A stretch of DNA of 64,000 nucleotides from Narthecium ossifragum (Eukaryota; Streptophyta; Magnoliopsida; Dioscoreales; Nartheciaceae). The position numbers and the translations under genes were made by a program. Location: NCBI GenBank assembly GCA_963920575.1, contig OY986963.1, forward strand, positions 4,812,896-4,876,895. The letters are read 5' to 3'. The notes beneath the pieces were generated by a model. It made no database searches, was not told the DNA's origin, and saw nothing but the letters and a program-made list of their open reading frames with translations. Below are positions 20,334 through 35,065 of the stretch, one piece after another (within the stretch, counting starts at the first letter, position 1; each line of letters starts with the position of its first letter).

Positions 20334-23300
20334 TTACATAAATTTCGAGCTGTTCAACCGCCCCCACCATTTTTTCTTCGCCTTTTCCGCACTCCCTTCC
20401 TCGCTGCTGAGCTTGTTTATGATAACCTTGGTTTCCCGTAGGCGCGATGTGAAGTCTTTCCTCCATAGCTCGAAGTTCTGTTTTAGCCGTCTCAACTCTC
20501 GCTCCGGGTTCAGGCTTGCCTCTGCCTTCCCGGACTTCACCTCCACCAAGAACTTGGCGTCGTCCATGAACACCTGCTTCCGCTGCTCCAATTCTTCCTC
20601 CAAGCGACTTATGACGCTCAAGCCTGCGCTCATGAAGCGTTGCCCATTCTCCTCATGGCCTCTTACTCCGACATGATTGTCACTCCCATGGTTTGCGCTG
20701 CTGTCCCAGCTCTGATCCACCGAAGCATCAGACCTCCGCTCGGCATCATCCAAGGCAAGGCTTTTCTTGGCAATCGAGAGGCTAGATTGTAAGGACCTCA
20801 TCTGTTTCTGCCATACCTCTTCCATAGACCTCATTTTTTGCTCATACTCTGACCATCGGCTCTCGTACTGCTGGAGCCTCTGGTGGAGTATGTCGTTCTC
20901 CTCTTCCTTCTCTCTCAGTGCAGCCTCGGCCTTGAGAATTCTCCTTTGTAGCTCAGCAAGAACAGACGCCTTCACCAATACCTGATCCCCCTGTCAGCAA
21001 ATTCATTTCACTTTAGTTACCTGAACCAATTATAAAAAAAAACGCAGAAAATATCTACCAAAAGGAAGAGGACATTATTATTAGCTCCATCTTATGTCTA
21101 AGACGCCCAAAACATGACATGAAGTCTCTTTGGTTTGAGTGTGTATCTTCTAAATCTCTCCATAAGGTACTTCAGCCAAATTTAACACTACACTTAACAG
21201 GCATGATATAAGGTCATCAGACAATATTAAAATCCACCATTGCGATAGAAGCGCCAAGATTTCTTGTTGACAAGATCGTGAATTATCAAAGAACACTAGG
21301 AACTTAACAAGCATGTACCTAGTTGTAAAGAAGCAGTTCTATCTATAAAATTATCAAAGAACACTAGCCGCTTAGATATCGAGACAATATTAGAGGAATG
21401 AGAGGTTCATTGCTACTTTAAGATTTTGTCAATTGTTAGATGGTTATAAACAGCATTTGCATTTACAGGCAGAAAGAGACAATACAAAGTAGAGAATTCC
21501 ATCGCAAACAATTATCTCCTATATTATTCTCAAGAACAAACAATTCCATCCGTTTCACAGATGAAGGAAACACAGTCAAAATCACCATGACGAGAAAAAT
21601 GAAAACAGGAAGGTTCAAGTTTTCTAGGACGAGAATTTCTGCTTTTCTTATAAAGAAAGTAGGAAGATAAGAAATTTAAGATGGCGGCTAAACTTCAGAT
21701 AAAACATTTTGTGCTGGTACATGAAGAAAAGACTTGTTATAAGAAATTATACAGATACAAGAGCAAAGACAAGTCAACTTAGAAAACAAAGCCACCTTTG
21801 TGCCCTCCAGTTTCATGGTTGCATTGAGTAAATTAATATCTCCAGAACACCTTCTAACAAGCCATCCACGAATAACTGCAGAAAAATAAGGCAGATCAGT
21901 AGTAGCTAAGGGTGCAAAGCAGGCTAATTATGTTACTAGTTGTCAACCCAGGCCAAACAGAGCAACATCAGTCGATTCAAAACCCTATACAACATGATTA
22001 TAAACAAGCTTCCTTCGCAATAAACTCAAATCAATTCTCTACAGAGCCAATTGTGCCTTCAATTACATCAGACTCGAGATGTGTTTAGGATCAACTGCAT
22101 TTGCCAGTGGATCCAGAAGCAATGGCTCCTAAAGACACGGGTCCTCAAGGACCTCAACAGCAAATCAAGGTTAGCTCTGCAGAGGTTGATTACCTCAGAG
22201 CAAATAATAGCAAACCCTTTGATGCATTACAAACTACACCACACGAAGTGGTGTATGAAACACGCTGCTGCAATTCATTTGATCACGTTTATCTTCTCTT
22301 TAAATGAGAATATTCAGAGCAAGTTCAGATGTGTCATGTTTTCTAAGGTTTGCACCAGAACAAGGGCAGGCCTCAGACAATTGATGTGGCCGAACAAGCC
22401 TCCATGCTAAAATGCAAGTCATCGATTCATCCCACCAACACCAAACATCAGGTTGGTTTCAGGATCGAGTTATACACATCCAAGTTGCACCCAGAGCTAC
22501 AGATGTAGATTGAGGAGAGGGAATTTTTACCAGACTGTATGACAATGCAAGAAGTGTGAATGTTCACGAACTTTCTCCTAGAAGCAAGGCGTTTTATGTA
22601 TCTCTGCAGAACTATAGCAGCTCTGTGCCTCTGTACCAACTCTGAATACATTTGCCTAGCTTTCTCGCCCCGAATAACTACAAAAGAACAGACGAAAGAA
22701 AATAGACGGTTTTATGAGGTATCAGAACCCATAAGTATCAAAGATAAGCCATTAAACCTCACCATCTGGACAGATTATGCAATAAAAAACATGTGAATGG
22801 TATAAAAGGTTCGAAAAATACAGGATTGCAACATGACAATTCCTTTTCTGCGGTCCTTCACATATTGGCGAGCTTGGTGACCCTTGAAACAGCTTTGAAC
22901 CCTCAAAATACCATGAAGAGTGCGATTTCTTGTATCTTCAAGAGCACCAATCTATTCATAAGCAGAGTCATTAGAGGCCAGAAGACATGATGGATAAACA
23001 ATAATAAAGAGTCGAAAGCATGTATAAGAACAGCAATATATGCCTGAATTTTAACAGAGTAGAAAAGCAAATTTGTTGGAAACAAAAATAATAAAAGACA
23101 AAAACTCAACTACATGGTCAAATCAGAAAGTTCTCAAGATAAACAATGAGTAAAATCCCCATTATGTCAGCTTTCCTCTAATGAGGGCAAACCACTTTAC
23201 GTAATTTAGTTCAGAAGTAGAAGTCTCACCTGTCCAGTTCGGAAAAACAACTTTGTGTAGCCAACTTGATACATCTCAGGAAGAATATTAAATTGATGAA

Positions 23301-26300
23301 GAATGGCAACTGAAACACTAAGAGGGTCCTGAGAAGCAACATTCTCAAGTAGAAGAAAGCCATACCTGATATGAATTAGAATCACACCTAAAGTGAGATG
23401 AGTAGATAAAGTTTCCTTTAACAAATCCGACTTCCAAAATCAAAAGGTAGTTTCCATACCTTTTGGCAAATTTCTGGTGAGACATCCTGGTTGGAAATCC
23501 AGACCTTGATATACGAACAACTTCTAAAACTCCGCAGCATCTCAATTGCTGAAGTACAAGTCCTTGTTCATAAGTTGCTGGAAGCTGCGAGTTATTTGGC
23601 TTGATACACCTAATGAAGTGAGGGGTTGTACTCTCCAACCTTTGCATGAGTTGGAATAGTTGTCCCTAGATATCAAAAACAAAGGAAACATAAAAGATAA
23701 AGCTGATTGCACAAAGCACTCAAACATTGTTCATAACGTATTCTGCAATGCAAATGAAGCACAAAGACCACAGCTTCATGGATTCCAAAAATTTCCCCAA
23801 GTGATAGATTCATTCAAACTCTTTACATTAAACAAAAAAAGGAAGAAAGATTTGCTTCATGTTATTTTCATTACAGGCAACGACTTTAACCCAATTGAGG
23901 GCTTTCTTTAAGCTCCTGCAACAATGAAGATTATTGCATCAATTAGTATTCAAATCTGACGCCCTAACAAGCCTGCTCATATAAAGGTTTCAAGGAAACA
24001 AATTGGAACAGTGCTGTTTGCAGTCGATTTAACTCATACAAGGCCACAACTCTATGATTACTGCGGTTAGGCTGCATTCCAGACTTTGGTGGACGTATAT
24101 TTTGCTTTGAACCCACGGCATGAAAACCAAAATTTATCTGTAGAAAGAGAAGTACAAGTATCTAGTTTTAAGTGTCACATCTTCTCAAAGTGCAAATAAC
24201 AAGAATTGATCTCTAAAACTTAAGTAACGATATTCAGTAAAGGATCCCTATCTTGCACCTCGAAGAATAACCGAAAAGAGGCCAAAATATCCTGGTAGCT
24301 ATTGAAGTTCAGTGGTTATGATAAAAACAATTGGATCGAGACCTAGATAGTTATTCCTAAAGTACAGAGCATAAATACAGGTACAAGACAAATTAAAAGG
24401 AAAAGTTCACCCAAACAGATTTCAATAGACAACTGCTTGCCATTTGCGTCATAGCTCTTTTATCCAGCATGCATCATTAAGTAGCACCATACTAAACAAA
24501 GATAACAGCAGGAGTCCAATATCCCATATTTCTCATCAAAAGCTATCTACTGATTCTTTCACGAGTACAGAGTAGTTTCGGAGTGGATGTTGCCTACAAG
24601 TTGAAGGGACCAGTTATAGGAAGTATATAACAAATAAAGAAACTCGAAGGCACTTGCCTTGAACTTTGTAGTCACACTTAGTTTTTGGGAATCCGCTCCA
24701 GCTGATCTGTATAGTGAACCTACTGTATTTTCAGATTGCAAAAGCATTTTGGATGCAAATATTTGAGGCAGGCTGCAAGTGCATGAAGCCAGCAGTTGAA
24801 TAGAATCCATGTGTAATAGGTCCCTATTCTTCTCCAGAAACCCTGATGTGTCATATACCACCTGATACCGAAAAAAGAAATATAACCGACGGAACCAGAA
24901 TACAAATTAATAATACATAGTAATAATGAAGGATCGTGATGGCAACCTCCCCAGCATAATGAGTGACACTAAAAGCCTTTTCTCTCAATCCTCTGAAGCA
25001 AGAGTTTGAATGAAGGTGCTGCTTAAGCTTGTTTGCAAAGGTAAGGTCAGTCCCATTCGGGAAAGTGGACTCCTCATCCAAAAGAGACAATAATCCTAAA
25101 GGTTTCTGCATGAAAGATGAGAAACTTCTGAGAAGTAAACAATAATTAAGAATTTGATGACTTCCACCCCTTGAAAAACATAAAGAAAACATCTGATAAC
25201 ACGCATAGAATGGCTGGCATAGCAAATGCATAAGAAGAAGTAATGGCAACAAATCAAAAATACTCTATAGCTTGATAGTATTCTTGCTAAACAAGCCTGA
25301 TCAAGAACGAAGGTTATGGAGAGGAAACTCTCCAGCAATCCTGTAAAGTGAATCATTTCTGATGTCATACATGCTAATTTATGATTTCTACCCATCCTAT
25401 GACCAACAATGGAGAAACAATGATGAAAACAGAGCTTCTTCTGACACCTGGCGTGATCTTCAGTTACAAAAGACACTCAGACATAACTTGGCACAATTGA
25501 AGTACCAGAGAGAGACAAATGGACTCTTTGGGTGTGTTGTAATCATCATCTGGAACAAAGCACACTTAACTTGTGTTGTAATCTTTGTTCAAGCGTACCA
25601 CATTCTTAGATGCAACTGAAGAAGAATATAATTGGCAGAAAAAGTTTTGATGGAAGAAAACATGATGACACCTACATGGAAGAAAACATCATGACACAAA
25701 CCAGTGGACAATAGAAAGGCCTGCTAACTTTAATTAAGCAGTGTTTCGGTTTGATAAAAACAACAGAACCAGCATATCTTCCCATATAAAAAGCTCATTT
25801 GCGTTTGAGGGGAAAAATCAAGCCGTTCTCAGTATTTTATACACAAATGATGAAAAAAAATAGCAACAAAATAAATATAGAACTATCGCATGTGCATACC
25901 TTTTCAAAAAGATTAAGACAATCTTGGTTGTCTTCAAAGTCGACTTTTGCCCAGTCTATGCCATCTTGGATATATTCCTGGAATATGTATAGTAAGCATG
26001 TCAAAATAATATCAGACAGCAGTTGCTAAACAGAACAATATCCGGTAATCATGTTCAGATGTCAGAGTGGCTTTACAATCATCATCAAGAGAAACAGTAG
26101 ATACCAATCCGTCTTACAAAATTGCATAATGATGTTTGCAAATTTTAATGGTGCATAAGGACTAACATATTGAAATACTTCAGATCTTATGACCAGATAA
26201 CATATTTTTTCCCATAAAACAGTCACTGAATAACATTTATCCAATGTTCAAAGCCCTGAAAACGAGCATTTCAACCACATAGATGTTCACATAAGGCTGT

Positions 26301-29300
26301 GTAGGGAAGGAAGTGTACGTGTGTCTGCTTGAACATGCGTGCAAGCATGCATGTGGACTCCCACAACGTCATTAGAGAAGGCAAAGCAGAACTATTGCAG
26401 AAAAACCTAACACATGCTTGGGAGAAACATCTCCCAGAAGGTTTAATATAATAGACATGCCTTGTATAACCAATAAAACATAGCAGGACAACACTTTAAA
26501 AAAAATAATCATAAGACATGGAGGCTTGAAGATTGTCGAAATTACAAGAAGACAGAGCAAGATAACTAGAAATATCTATTGTGCCTAACATTGTCAGCAT
26601 GAACCTCGTATCAGCAACTGTTTTGTGTCTAAAATGGCTCAAACAATGCCTACCGTGAACCTCATACTATGTTACTGTGTTCCTGAAATTTAAGTAATAA
26701 GATCACATAATTACCTCCTGCTCCAGCTTAAACAAATGGCGATTGAAATGTTGTTGCAGTCTTTCATTGGCATAGTTTATACAAAACTGTTCAAAGCTGT
26801 TTTTCTGCAAAAGGAGGACGATAATCATGATGCTCTACTTCAGAATGTTGAATGGCGCAACTACATGAAAAGAGAGTCATACATCAAAAGATTCAAAACC
26901 GTATATGTCAAGAATGCCGATAGATCTGCCTGTCCGTCTCTTGCCTACTTCAAGTGACATGTTGATCTGCTCTACCAGCCACTCGAACAAACCAGCATAT
27001 ACTGATTTCGCCAATGCATCTCTTGTGTCAACTGCCTAAAAAGAAAAAAAACGAAAAAAAAAACTCTTGCGTCATAATCCAATCATATACTCTGTTCTAT
27101 CCTACAAACAGCAGAAATTTCAACCTGTGATAGAGTAAGTTTCTGGACAATGTTTTCATTGCCAACTCTCATCTTTCGAGTTGACAGGGCTAACTTCAGA
27201 TCCAATATATTGCATCCAAGAAGTTTGGCAACAGTATGTGCACCTGAAAGAATAAACTGCTTGTGTATAATTTGATTAAACAGCAAAAATCATATTTTCA
27301 TCAGTTCGACTACAGCAACGATGAAAATGAAAATTGTGAAGCCTTAAACAGAATAGGTTATAAAAATGCAAATATCTGGTCCAAAGCAAATTAAATTGTA
27401 CACAGTTTCTCCACTAACATATAAATATGCATATATATGTAAAACTGATTTCAGAGTATATGTCACTTGTTAAATTAGGATTTGCATCTATGAACAATTT
27501 CTGAAGATCTAATAATAGCTATAACATGACCAGCAAATCAAATATATAATATATTTTTTTCACAAAGAGGAATATGAAAAATAAAACTTTGCAAGACATT
27601 ATATCCAAAATAACAAGACAGATGATTAACCATCTTAAAACTCACATAAATTGTTTAGACGGTCTTACCTTCATCTGCCACAACTTCAACATGGTTTTCA
27701 TTATCAATCACAGTGAAAGAGATGTTGCCCAACCATAGTACTGCGGCAAGCATTGCAAATACATTTTCCTGATCATCTGTGGTGATATGAACAACATTCA
27801 TAGCTTCCTGGAAATGTAACAAGTGAGAATGATAATATTGGATTACAAATCCTGGAAAAGAAAGGACTTTTTCTTTCAAATAGAAGTCATAATTTGCAAA
27901 CCTTCACAGTTCGGAACCTCTCGGCGTCATCTACCCCAGAAATGGAAAAGCAGCTGCTCTGCCTTAGATATTTATATTCAGAAGCCGTTTTCAGGTTCAG
28001 TCTCTCTGTTTCAAGAAGGAAAAAAACAGCTTAACACAAATAAGAAGATATCCAATAAGTGCATGGTTTCATTTGTCAGAGATGTAAAAGGCAACATACA
28101 TGTACTATGTACTTGGAGGATAGCAAGAAATAATTGGAGTACAAGACATTAACAACAGGACCAAATAAAGAGGATGAAATATCTAGCCATGTCAGTTACT
28201 AAATGAAATAAGATCATCATATTGCATGACTAAAAGGAACAGCTCACTCAATGGATCTTAAGGCAAGTCTCAGAATGTCTATTTAATAGAAAACTTAGTG
28301 AAGGAAGAAGTCATCAGAATATAGACGCCACTAGAGAAAACCAACATACTACTCCAAAGAGAATCCTAGCATCAGAAAACGAAACACTGCCAACCACTGA
28401 TCACTGATCCTGGAAAACATTAACATGGATCTGCATGTTAGTGAGTTGGACCTAATTTATATGGCCATAAGTGCAAGAAGAAGAAAGCAACAGAACAATT
28501 TGATGGATGACATTTATTTCAGAATTATTCATTAAACGAGTACAATATTTGAGCCATAATGAGAGTAATAACCAAACAGTTATGATACCTGTTTCTTAGA
28601 TCAGACTGGTCGATTTTATGATTGCACAAAACACGGTCTTCACTTAATGAACAAGGGCATCAGAGTTCTATAATACACCTATACGAACTGAACCCAGGAT
28701 ATAGACATACTGAATATATTCTATAACAAGTAGCTATCAAATTTGTCTGATTCTGTTTGTAGTAGGTAATATTTGACCTGAATGCTGAGGGACTGTTCCT
28801 ACGCAGTCCTTGAGAAAATAAATTAGCTACTTGGCAAGCAAAAAAAACTTGATATGAAGTATAACGAAAGAAAAGGGTATTGCTACCTCTTAGAGATGAG
28901 GGAGCACCAGCACAAAGCTGATAAAAAATATGATATGATCGCTCACCAACCGCACATTGAACCACTCTTGACTGCACAAGACAAGACGTTCAGACCAATG
29001 AGGAACTGAAAGTACAACTATCACAGAGCAGCCTACAAGGCATATGGCAGTACCTTTTCCAGTAAAACTGTATTCATATGGTAAGCCAAAATGCCAAAAA
29101 CAAAACAAAGAAATTCATGTCAATGCCAGTCAGCGGGAAAACACATCATGTTGACATGGTAGATCAACTAACAGCAACTTACTTACATGTCTGGATACTG
29201 GCACCAGAAATTTTTCCTGTCGTGCTGAAATGAATTTCAATCAGCTTTCCCTGAAACATGCCCGCAGACATCGGAGGACATTATTAGATAATGAAACACT

Positions 29301-32300
29301 AGATCGAAACTAGACAATTCCAAACTTGGCTTCATGATAATAATAAAAAATCTTCTTTTATTGTTATTGAATTTGAGATCCTAGTCAACATTCCACAAAA
29401 ATGTTCAAGATGATTCAGTCACCTGCAAAAAGTAAAGATCCGAAAGAAAAGAAACTTACAAAGCGACTGGAATTGGCATTTCTTGATGTTTTTGCATTGC
29501 CAAAAGCTTCAAGTATTGGGTTAGTCTGTAGAATTTCATACTCGATTCCACTGCCCCCTCCCAACGCAGCCAGATATTGCATTGCTATTTTTGCTGTTTC
29601 TGTTTTCCCAGCTCCACTTTCACCACTGACAGGACACGCGATGGTTTGGTGACAGTGAGTTTCTTTCCAGATAACAGAAGAAGAAGAAGAAAATTTCATA
29701 TTTTTCTATGGGTGTAATAAAAAAAGACTAATGAGGGCATCTCCCTGGGATAATTGAACATGAAAAGATGGTAACATCTCAAAGCTCTGTATGAGTGCAT
29801 ACAAGCAGCGTAGAAAATACACATAAATATGGTTGATACCTTCTTTTATTGGCAAATGCCATATCCTTACCTCCCTGAGTCCTAGAAAGTGCTTCTACCT
29901 CTCATCCAGCTACAAAAGCATTAAAGAATTGACGCATCTAAGATGTTGCAAAAGCAAGCAACCTAAGCCATTAAAGTAACTAAGCATATAAGCATGCCTT
30001 GATGACTTTATCCCAAGTGCTTAACACAGGATATATTAAGGAGAGTATAGATGCACAGGTTTTGAAACATTAGATTGGTCAGCAATTTGCAACTGTGCCT
30101 TCTTATGTTGCACAGCAATTTGAAAATATTAAAAGATAATAACATGTGCAATATTAAATGAACCACATTTCACACTATGAAAGCTGACGTGGATGGCTGT
30201 TAAAACTAGTTTTGCCTACTTAATGAAAGGTGGAAACCCAAAAAAGACCATAATCTTACAGTTTACTATTAGATTTAGCAAAGTGCTGATCTATATAGAC
30301 AGATAACAGGAAATCGAGAACAGTAACAGATTGCAAAGCCATCTTTTACTGAGATAGACTCGAGATTCTAAATACCAAAACCCATAAATATATAAAAGAG
30401 ATTTTAAAGGATGTAGGGAGGACAGCACAAACTATAAAACACAATATGCACTAGTTTTCAACAGCTGTATAAATGGCAAGAACATCGCACCAAGCAAGTC
30501 AGCATGCTGAGCATGATTTTTCATTTCCTATGGAACCATTAAAACTTGATTGTCTTTACAATTGAGCTATGGATCAGGTTCAAAGAAAGTACTTTTTTTT
30601 CCCACATTTACCACAATAAACTTGAAGTATATGAAGTAGGCAACTCACTCTTTTTTTTTTCCTCTAATGATAGAGAAACCATAGTACTTGTGCTAGTAGC
30701 CTTTGATCAAAAGTAGTAAAAGACAGAACAGGGAAGCATGAAAACTATCTTGCTAAGAAAAAAAGTGACGGAGGATTTTGGTTACAATAACCTAGTTTTA
30801 TCAAAGAATTTAAAGCGAATACCAACCTTATAATGATTGATTGATTAACTTCATCTGCAAAAAGAAAAACAAAGAAAAGAACACCAAAATCTCAGCTGCA
30901 GGTTGAGGAGACTATGATGCAAGAATATGCCATAAATTTTGAAGGATGATATCACAAACGAAAACAAACATTATATCACCTCTTATCATCTCACGAATTG
31001 CGGTATCCGCAAGAGCATATACATGAGGACTGTCCATAGATTTACGCCTATATGCTTCAATATAATCATTTCCGTAAAGACGAACTTCCTTAAATGGGTT
31101 GACAGCAACCAACACTGGACCTGCTTTGGTCTAAATCACAAAGATTCAGGGGATCTTATACTTAGAAATGAATCAAGCACACAACCATTTATTCAGTTAG
31201 GAGAGAGAGAGAGTGAGAGAAGGGAATATAATTACTCACATAAATCATGTCGCGTGAGTATCTATATTGCAGATTGTACAAAACGGATGGCTCATGTAAG
31301 TAACTAAGTTGCATCAGATCATCAACGCCATCAAGAATATCTGGATTTGCGGGTAAGAGAATGTCATTGTTTAACTTTATAACCTGCAAGCAGAAGTATC
31401 AAAATCAAATAAGATAACCAAGACATAATTCCCCTTCATGTATGTACTATGAAAGCTTACTTTCCCCTCAGGAAGGGATATAACAGACTCCACCCCTGAA
31501 GTTGATTCTATTTTCCCCAATGCCCAATCACCATTGGGAAGCTGGCACCAAGCATGAAGCTTCTGAAACAATAAACTCCAGATGAAGGATTCGCAATCAA
31601 GAGACAGTAACTTAGCAACATGAAAACTGCTGTAATCAGATTCCTTAAACCAATAGTTACAGAATGCAGTGCCAGATCTCAAGTAGAAGGTCCCTTGTCA
31701 TCTGCTTAACAGTAGGGACCTTTTAGAACGGCACAATAGTTATACAGTGCAGTGAAGACAATAATAGCACAGTAAAAAGGTAGTATTCTAGCTGAGCATA
31801 AGGTCCATTAATGACCTCTAAAGCTGCAGTATGCTGATGACACAGTTGAAGACACACAGAAGCATAAAGAAGCAGATTCGCAGATGACAAAACATGCGTA
31901 TTGATCAGGGATCAACGATTAAATCAACTTAGTCTATAAGACAATATTTTAACAACATATTACAAACACAATAACTCCAGAATATGTAATAATATCACGC
32001 CTTCACACTTTAGATAACAAAAAATAGCTGAATGTCATCCACTTAATCATGTTCTTAGTTAGTTGATATTGAATGGTAGAGAAAGACAGGAGGCAGAAAA
32101 TTGCAGTTGATACTCCTGAATCTTGATGAGGCAAGGCTTAAGCCTCAATGCACGAGGAAAAACATCATAACTTGTCCTTTTCCTACTTTCAAATTGCAAA
32201 ATTATCGTCATTGATGGCCTGAAAAGTTGTGTGATGCAACACAAAGCTAAAAACTGATATCAGTAATCAGACGATCAAAGCTTGGAAATCAAGAATAACT

Positions 32301-35065
32301 AGCCAGTGCTAGCAATATCCATGTAGCATGCATGTTCTCCATTCATATAAGGAGGATTAGGCTCTGTAACCAGGATTGCAAATGTATGATCTTTCCTCAA
32401 TGTTTGTAGTATTTATTGCAGTACTTACTCAATTTAAAGGAGCTCGGAGACATAACAAATATGTTGCAAGGACTTGTCAGATAGTTTTATTTCCTTTCCT
32501 CATCTCCTATGAAACATTAGTTGTGCCTTTTCGCCCATTTTCAAGTATAAATGTGTTGAACTATTGTGAATTAATTCTAGGCCCATTGCCTTTACCCTTG
32601 ATTGTGGTTCACGGTCCAACTGTTATAATGAAAGATACGTAAGTAGTTGGTCTAATTTGATCTCATCACATGTCCTTGCACGTTCATAGTGCTCTAAATC
32701 TACAGCTAGCAGAGACAAGAAAGGAAAAAGAATCATAACTGAAACACCTGAACTAGCAAACAAGCTTCTGCATGAGGAAATTACCTTGTAATAAAACTCC
32801 TATAAAGATGGAATCATGGTAAAACCTAGTAAATAGCTTTTCCAAGTTCTAACATGGGGATCTTGGTTTTAGGACACTTAAACTTGAAACTTCCATCCTG
32901 GTAGGTTTCATGTTTTACTCGGCACAACCTTCCTATTGAATCATGCTTTTAGCCACTAGTTTCCAATAAATATTTTGATCATGTGAGACTCTGTGTTATG
33001 TGTTATGTTTACCAACAGTAGCACAATAGTGTCTGAAATTAAGCATGATGGTCATTCACACAGATTCCATATGCAGTACAGAAATACCTTTAGCATGTTT
33101 TGGTTAGGAGAGGGTCTCATACTTTTTCATATGTGCTTTCAGAGTCAATAGAGCCTAGTTTCCAATAAACAGAACCTAGTCACAATAGTGTCTGAAATTA
33201 AGCATGATGGTCATTCACACAGATTCCATATGCAGTACAGAAATACCTTTAGCATGTTTTGGTTAGGAGAGGGTCTCATACTTTTTCATATGTGCTTTCA
33301 GAGTCAATAGAACCTAGTTTCCAATAAACAGAACCTAGTTTCGAACAAATATTTTGATCATGTGAGACTCTATGTTGTGTGATATGTTTACCAACAGTAG
33401 CACAATCTTGTCTGAAATTAAGCATGACGGTCATTCACACAGATTCCATATGCAGTACAGAAGTACATTTAGCATGTTTGGTTAGGAGAGGGTCTCTCAT
33501 ACTTTGTCATATGTGCTTTGAAAATCAATAGAAGAACAGAAGAACTTCTTCCCTTCTCTCCATATTGTGCATTGATTGCCATAGCGAGAACAATCACGAT
33601 CTCCATGGCATAAGCCAAGAATGGCTCGTTATGACTATTGCTACTTTACTAGTGCTTGTTTCATTCACCATAGAACCTCAGAATCATATTCTCCAGTAAT
33701 AACCAACAATTACTCCCACATGTAACAGACAAAATGAAGGCCATCTATAAAAGAAACCATCCTTGGAATCATATGAAGAAATGAACATCAAAAAATAAAT
33801 AAGTAAAAAAACTTGCAATGACTTATAAACGTAAAAAAATATATATCATACCGGCACCATGTAGACCCAGATGTGGACTTCTCGATACTACTAGACTAAC
33901 AATGGAGAATTGTTATAGGGAACAGCATAATGTGCCATAAAGAAGTGAGACTAGAAACTAAAGTATATCAAGAAGAAAATTGATACATGGTCTGGACCTG
34001 TAGACCTGAAACAAATTCTTAATGAAGACAACGCACATACAGAAGGCAAATAGAATTATGTAGACCCTGAAGTTGATTTTTTTTTTAGAAGACATAAAAC
34101 TACAATGTGAAAATTGTAATTTTAAACGACACAATGTCATCAAGAAGATACTAGAAGATAATAGAAACACAGGTGGATCATTAGAAAGAAAATTGTCAAA
34201 CTGATGGCACCGATGGACCTGAAATCAAGAGGCAATGGATTTTGATAGTGATCAATTAAGAAGTTCCCATCTTAAGATTAACAAGGTATCACACGGCAAA
34301 AAGTGATTATTCCACCAAAAAGAAACCTAAACACTATGTGTCATGAATTATATGCCTACGGGCACAAACAGGCAAATGAATGTACAACTTTTAGGCAAAC
34401 AATAGAAGGCCAATTTACAGAACATACTTTATGCATTGCATCCCAGTACGGGAAAATTCTAAGTAGCAAGCATTACTAGAAATTCAAAGTACTCAGAGAC
34501 ATGTGACAAGAGAAAATAAACGCCTAGATTAAAATCCAAGAAACGGAATCCGTGATGTAAATGTGACATGATACACAACCATTTGCAACTTATGTCATCA
34601 ATTTACTAACCAACCTTCAATATCAAACTTAAACCCGGAACAAAGTAAATTTACCTTCTTGGCACCATACGAGCTGGTATCACCCCACCTCGAATCAATT
34701 CTCAAAGGCGAGATGGCTGGCAAACGAGAAGTCGCTGGCAAATGAGGATTGGCCGAATCTGACAAACCAATTTCCTCCCCGGCGGGGCTATCATTTATCG
34801 ACGCACTCGTGAAACTATATGGCGAGTCCTCATTCCCTTCGGCAGCCCCACTATACTCTTCATCCAGAGCGCCAAGACCACGAGGCTCGATCCGATCGTC
34901 CTTGTCTGCCGCCGGCGAACCGCTGGTGAACTGGAAACCCACCGGCAACCGCTGGTGAACTGGATTCACCATGGAACGCTTTGGCGTGGACTTCTCCGAC
35001 GAGCTCGGACTCCCGGGCAGCACCATTTCCACCGACGCCATCGCACAGCCCCTAATCTCCTCCAA
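20334..35065 (-). CDS. class VIII myosin heavy chain (23 exons)
   Basis: Exons in transcript order: 34655-35065, 31461-31562, 31240-31383, 30980-31130, 30827-30854, 29460-29625, 29187-29250, 29054-29067, 28887-28971, 27902-28005, 27669-27807, 27125-27243, 26883-27035, 26715-26804, 25900-25977, 24947-25105, 24658-24861, 23460-23665, 23230-23365, 22822-22951, 22531-22677, 21796-21875, 20334-20990. All phases agree and give 1188 aa; a second ATG at 35041 would give 1180. The order is an N-terminal extension, SH3-like region ([16 protein letters not shown]), motor with P-loop [10 protein letters not shown] (about residues 280-289), relay region ([28 protein letters not shown]), actin-binding part ([20 protein letters not shown]), about four IQ-like motifs (about residues 805-910), then a coiled coil and basic tail. 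This is the plant-specific class VIII, actin motors linked to plasmodesmata, endocytosis and the cell plate. Odd points: a 14-nt exon and one GC-AG intron. Confidence 0.93.
32958..33540. repeat. complex tandem repeat in myosin intron 1
   Basis: A unit of about 220 bp containing TTTTGATCATGTGAGACTC, CACAATAGTGTCTG, CAGATTCCATATGCAG and GGTTAGGAGAGGGTCTC recurs. Copies of the shared core begin at 33022, 33181 and 33401; the step is 159 bp then 220 bp because the middle copy lacks the first 60 bp. It lies inside the 3.1 kb intron 1. Confidence 0.8.
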
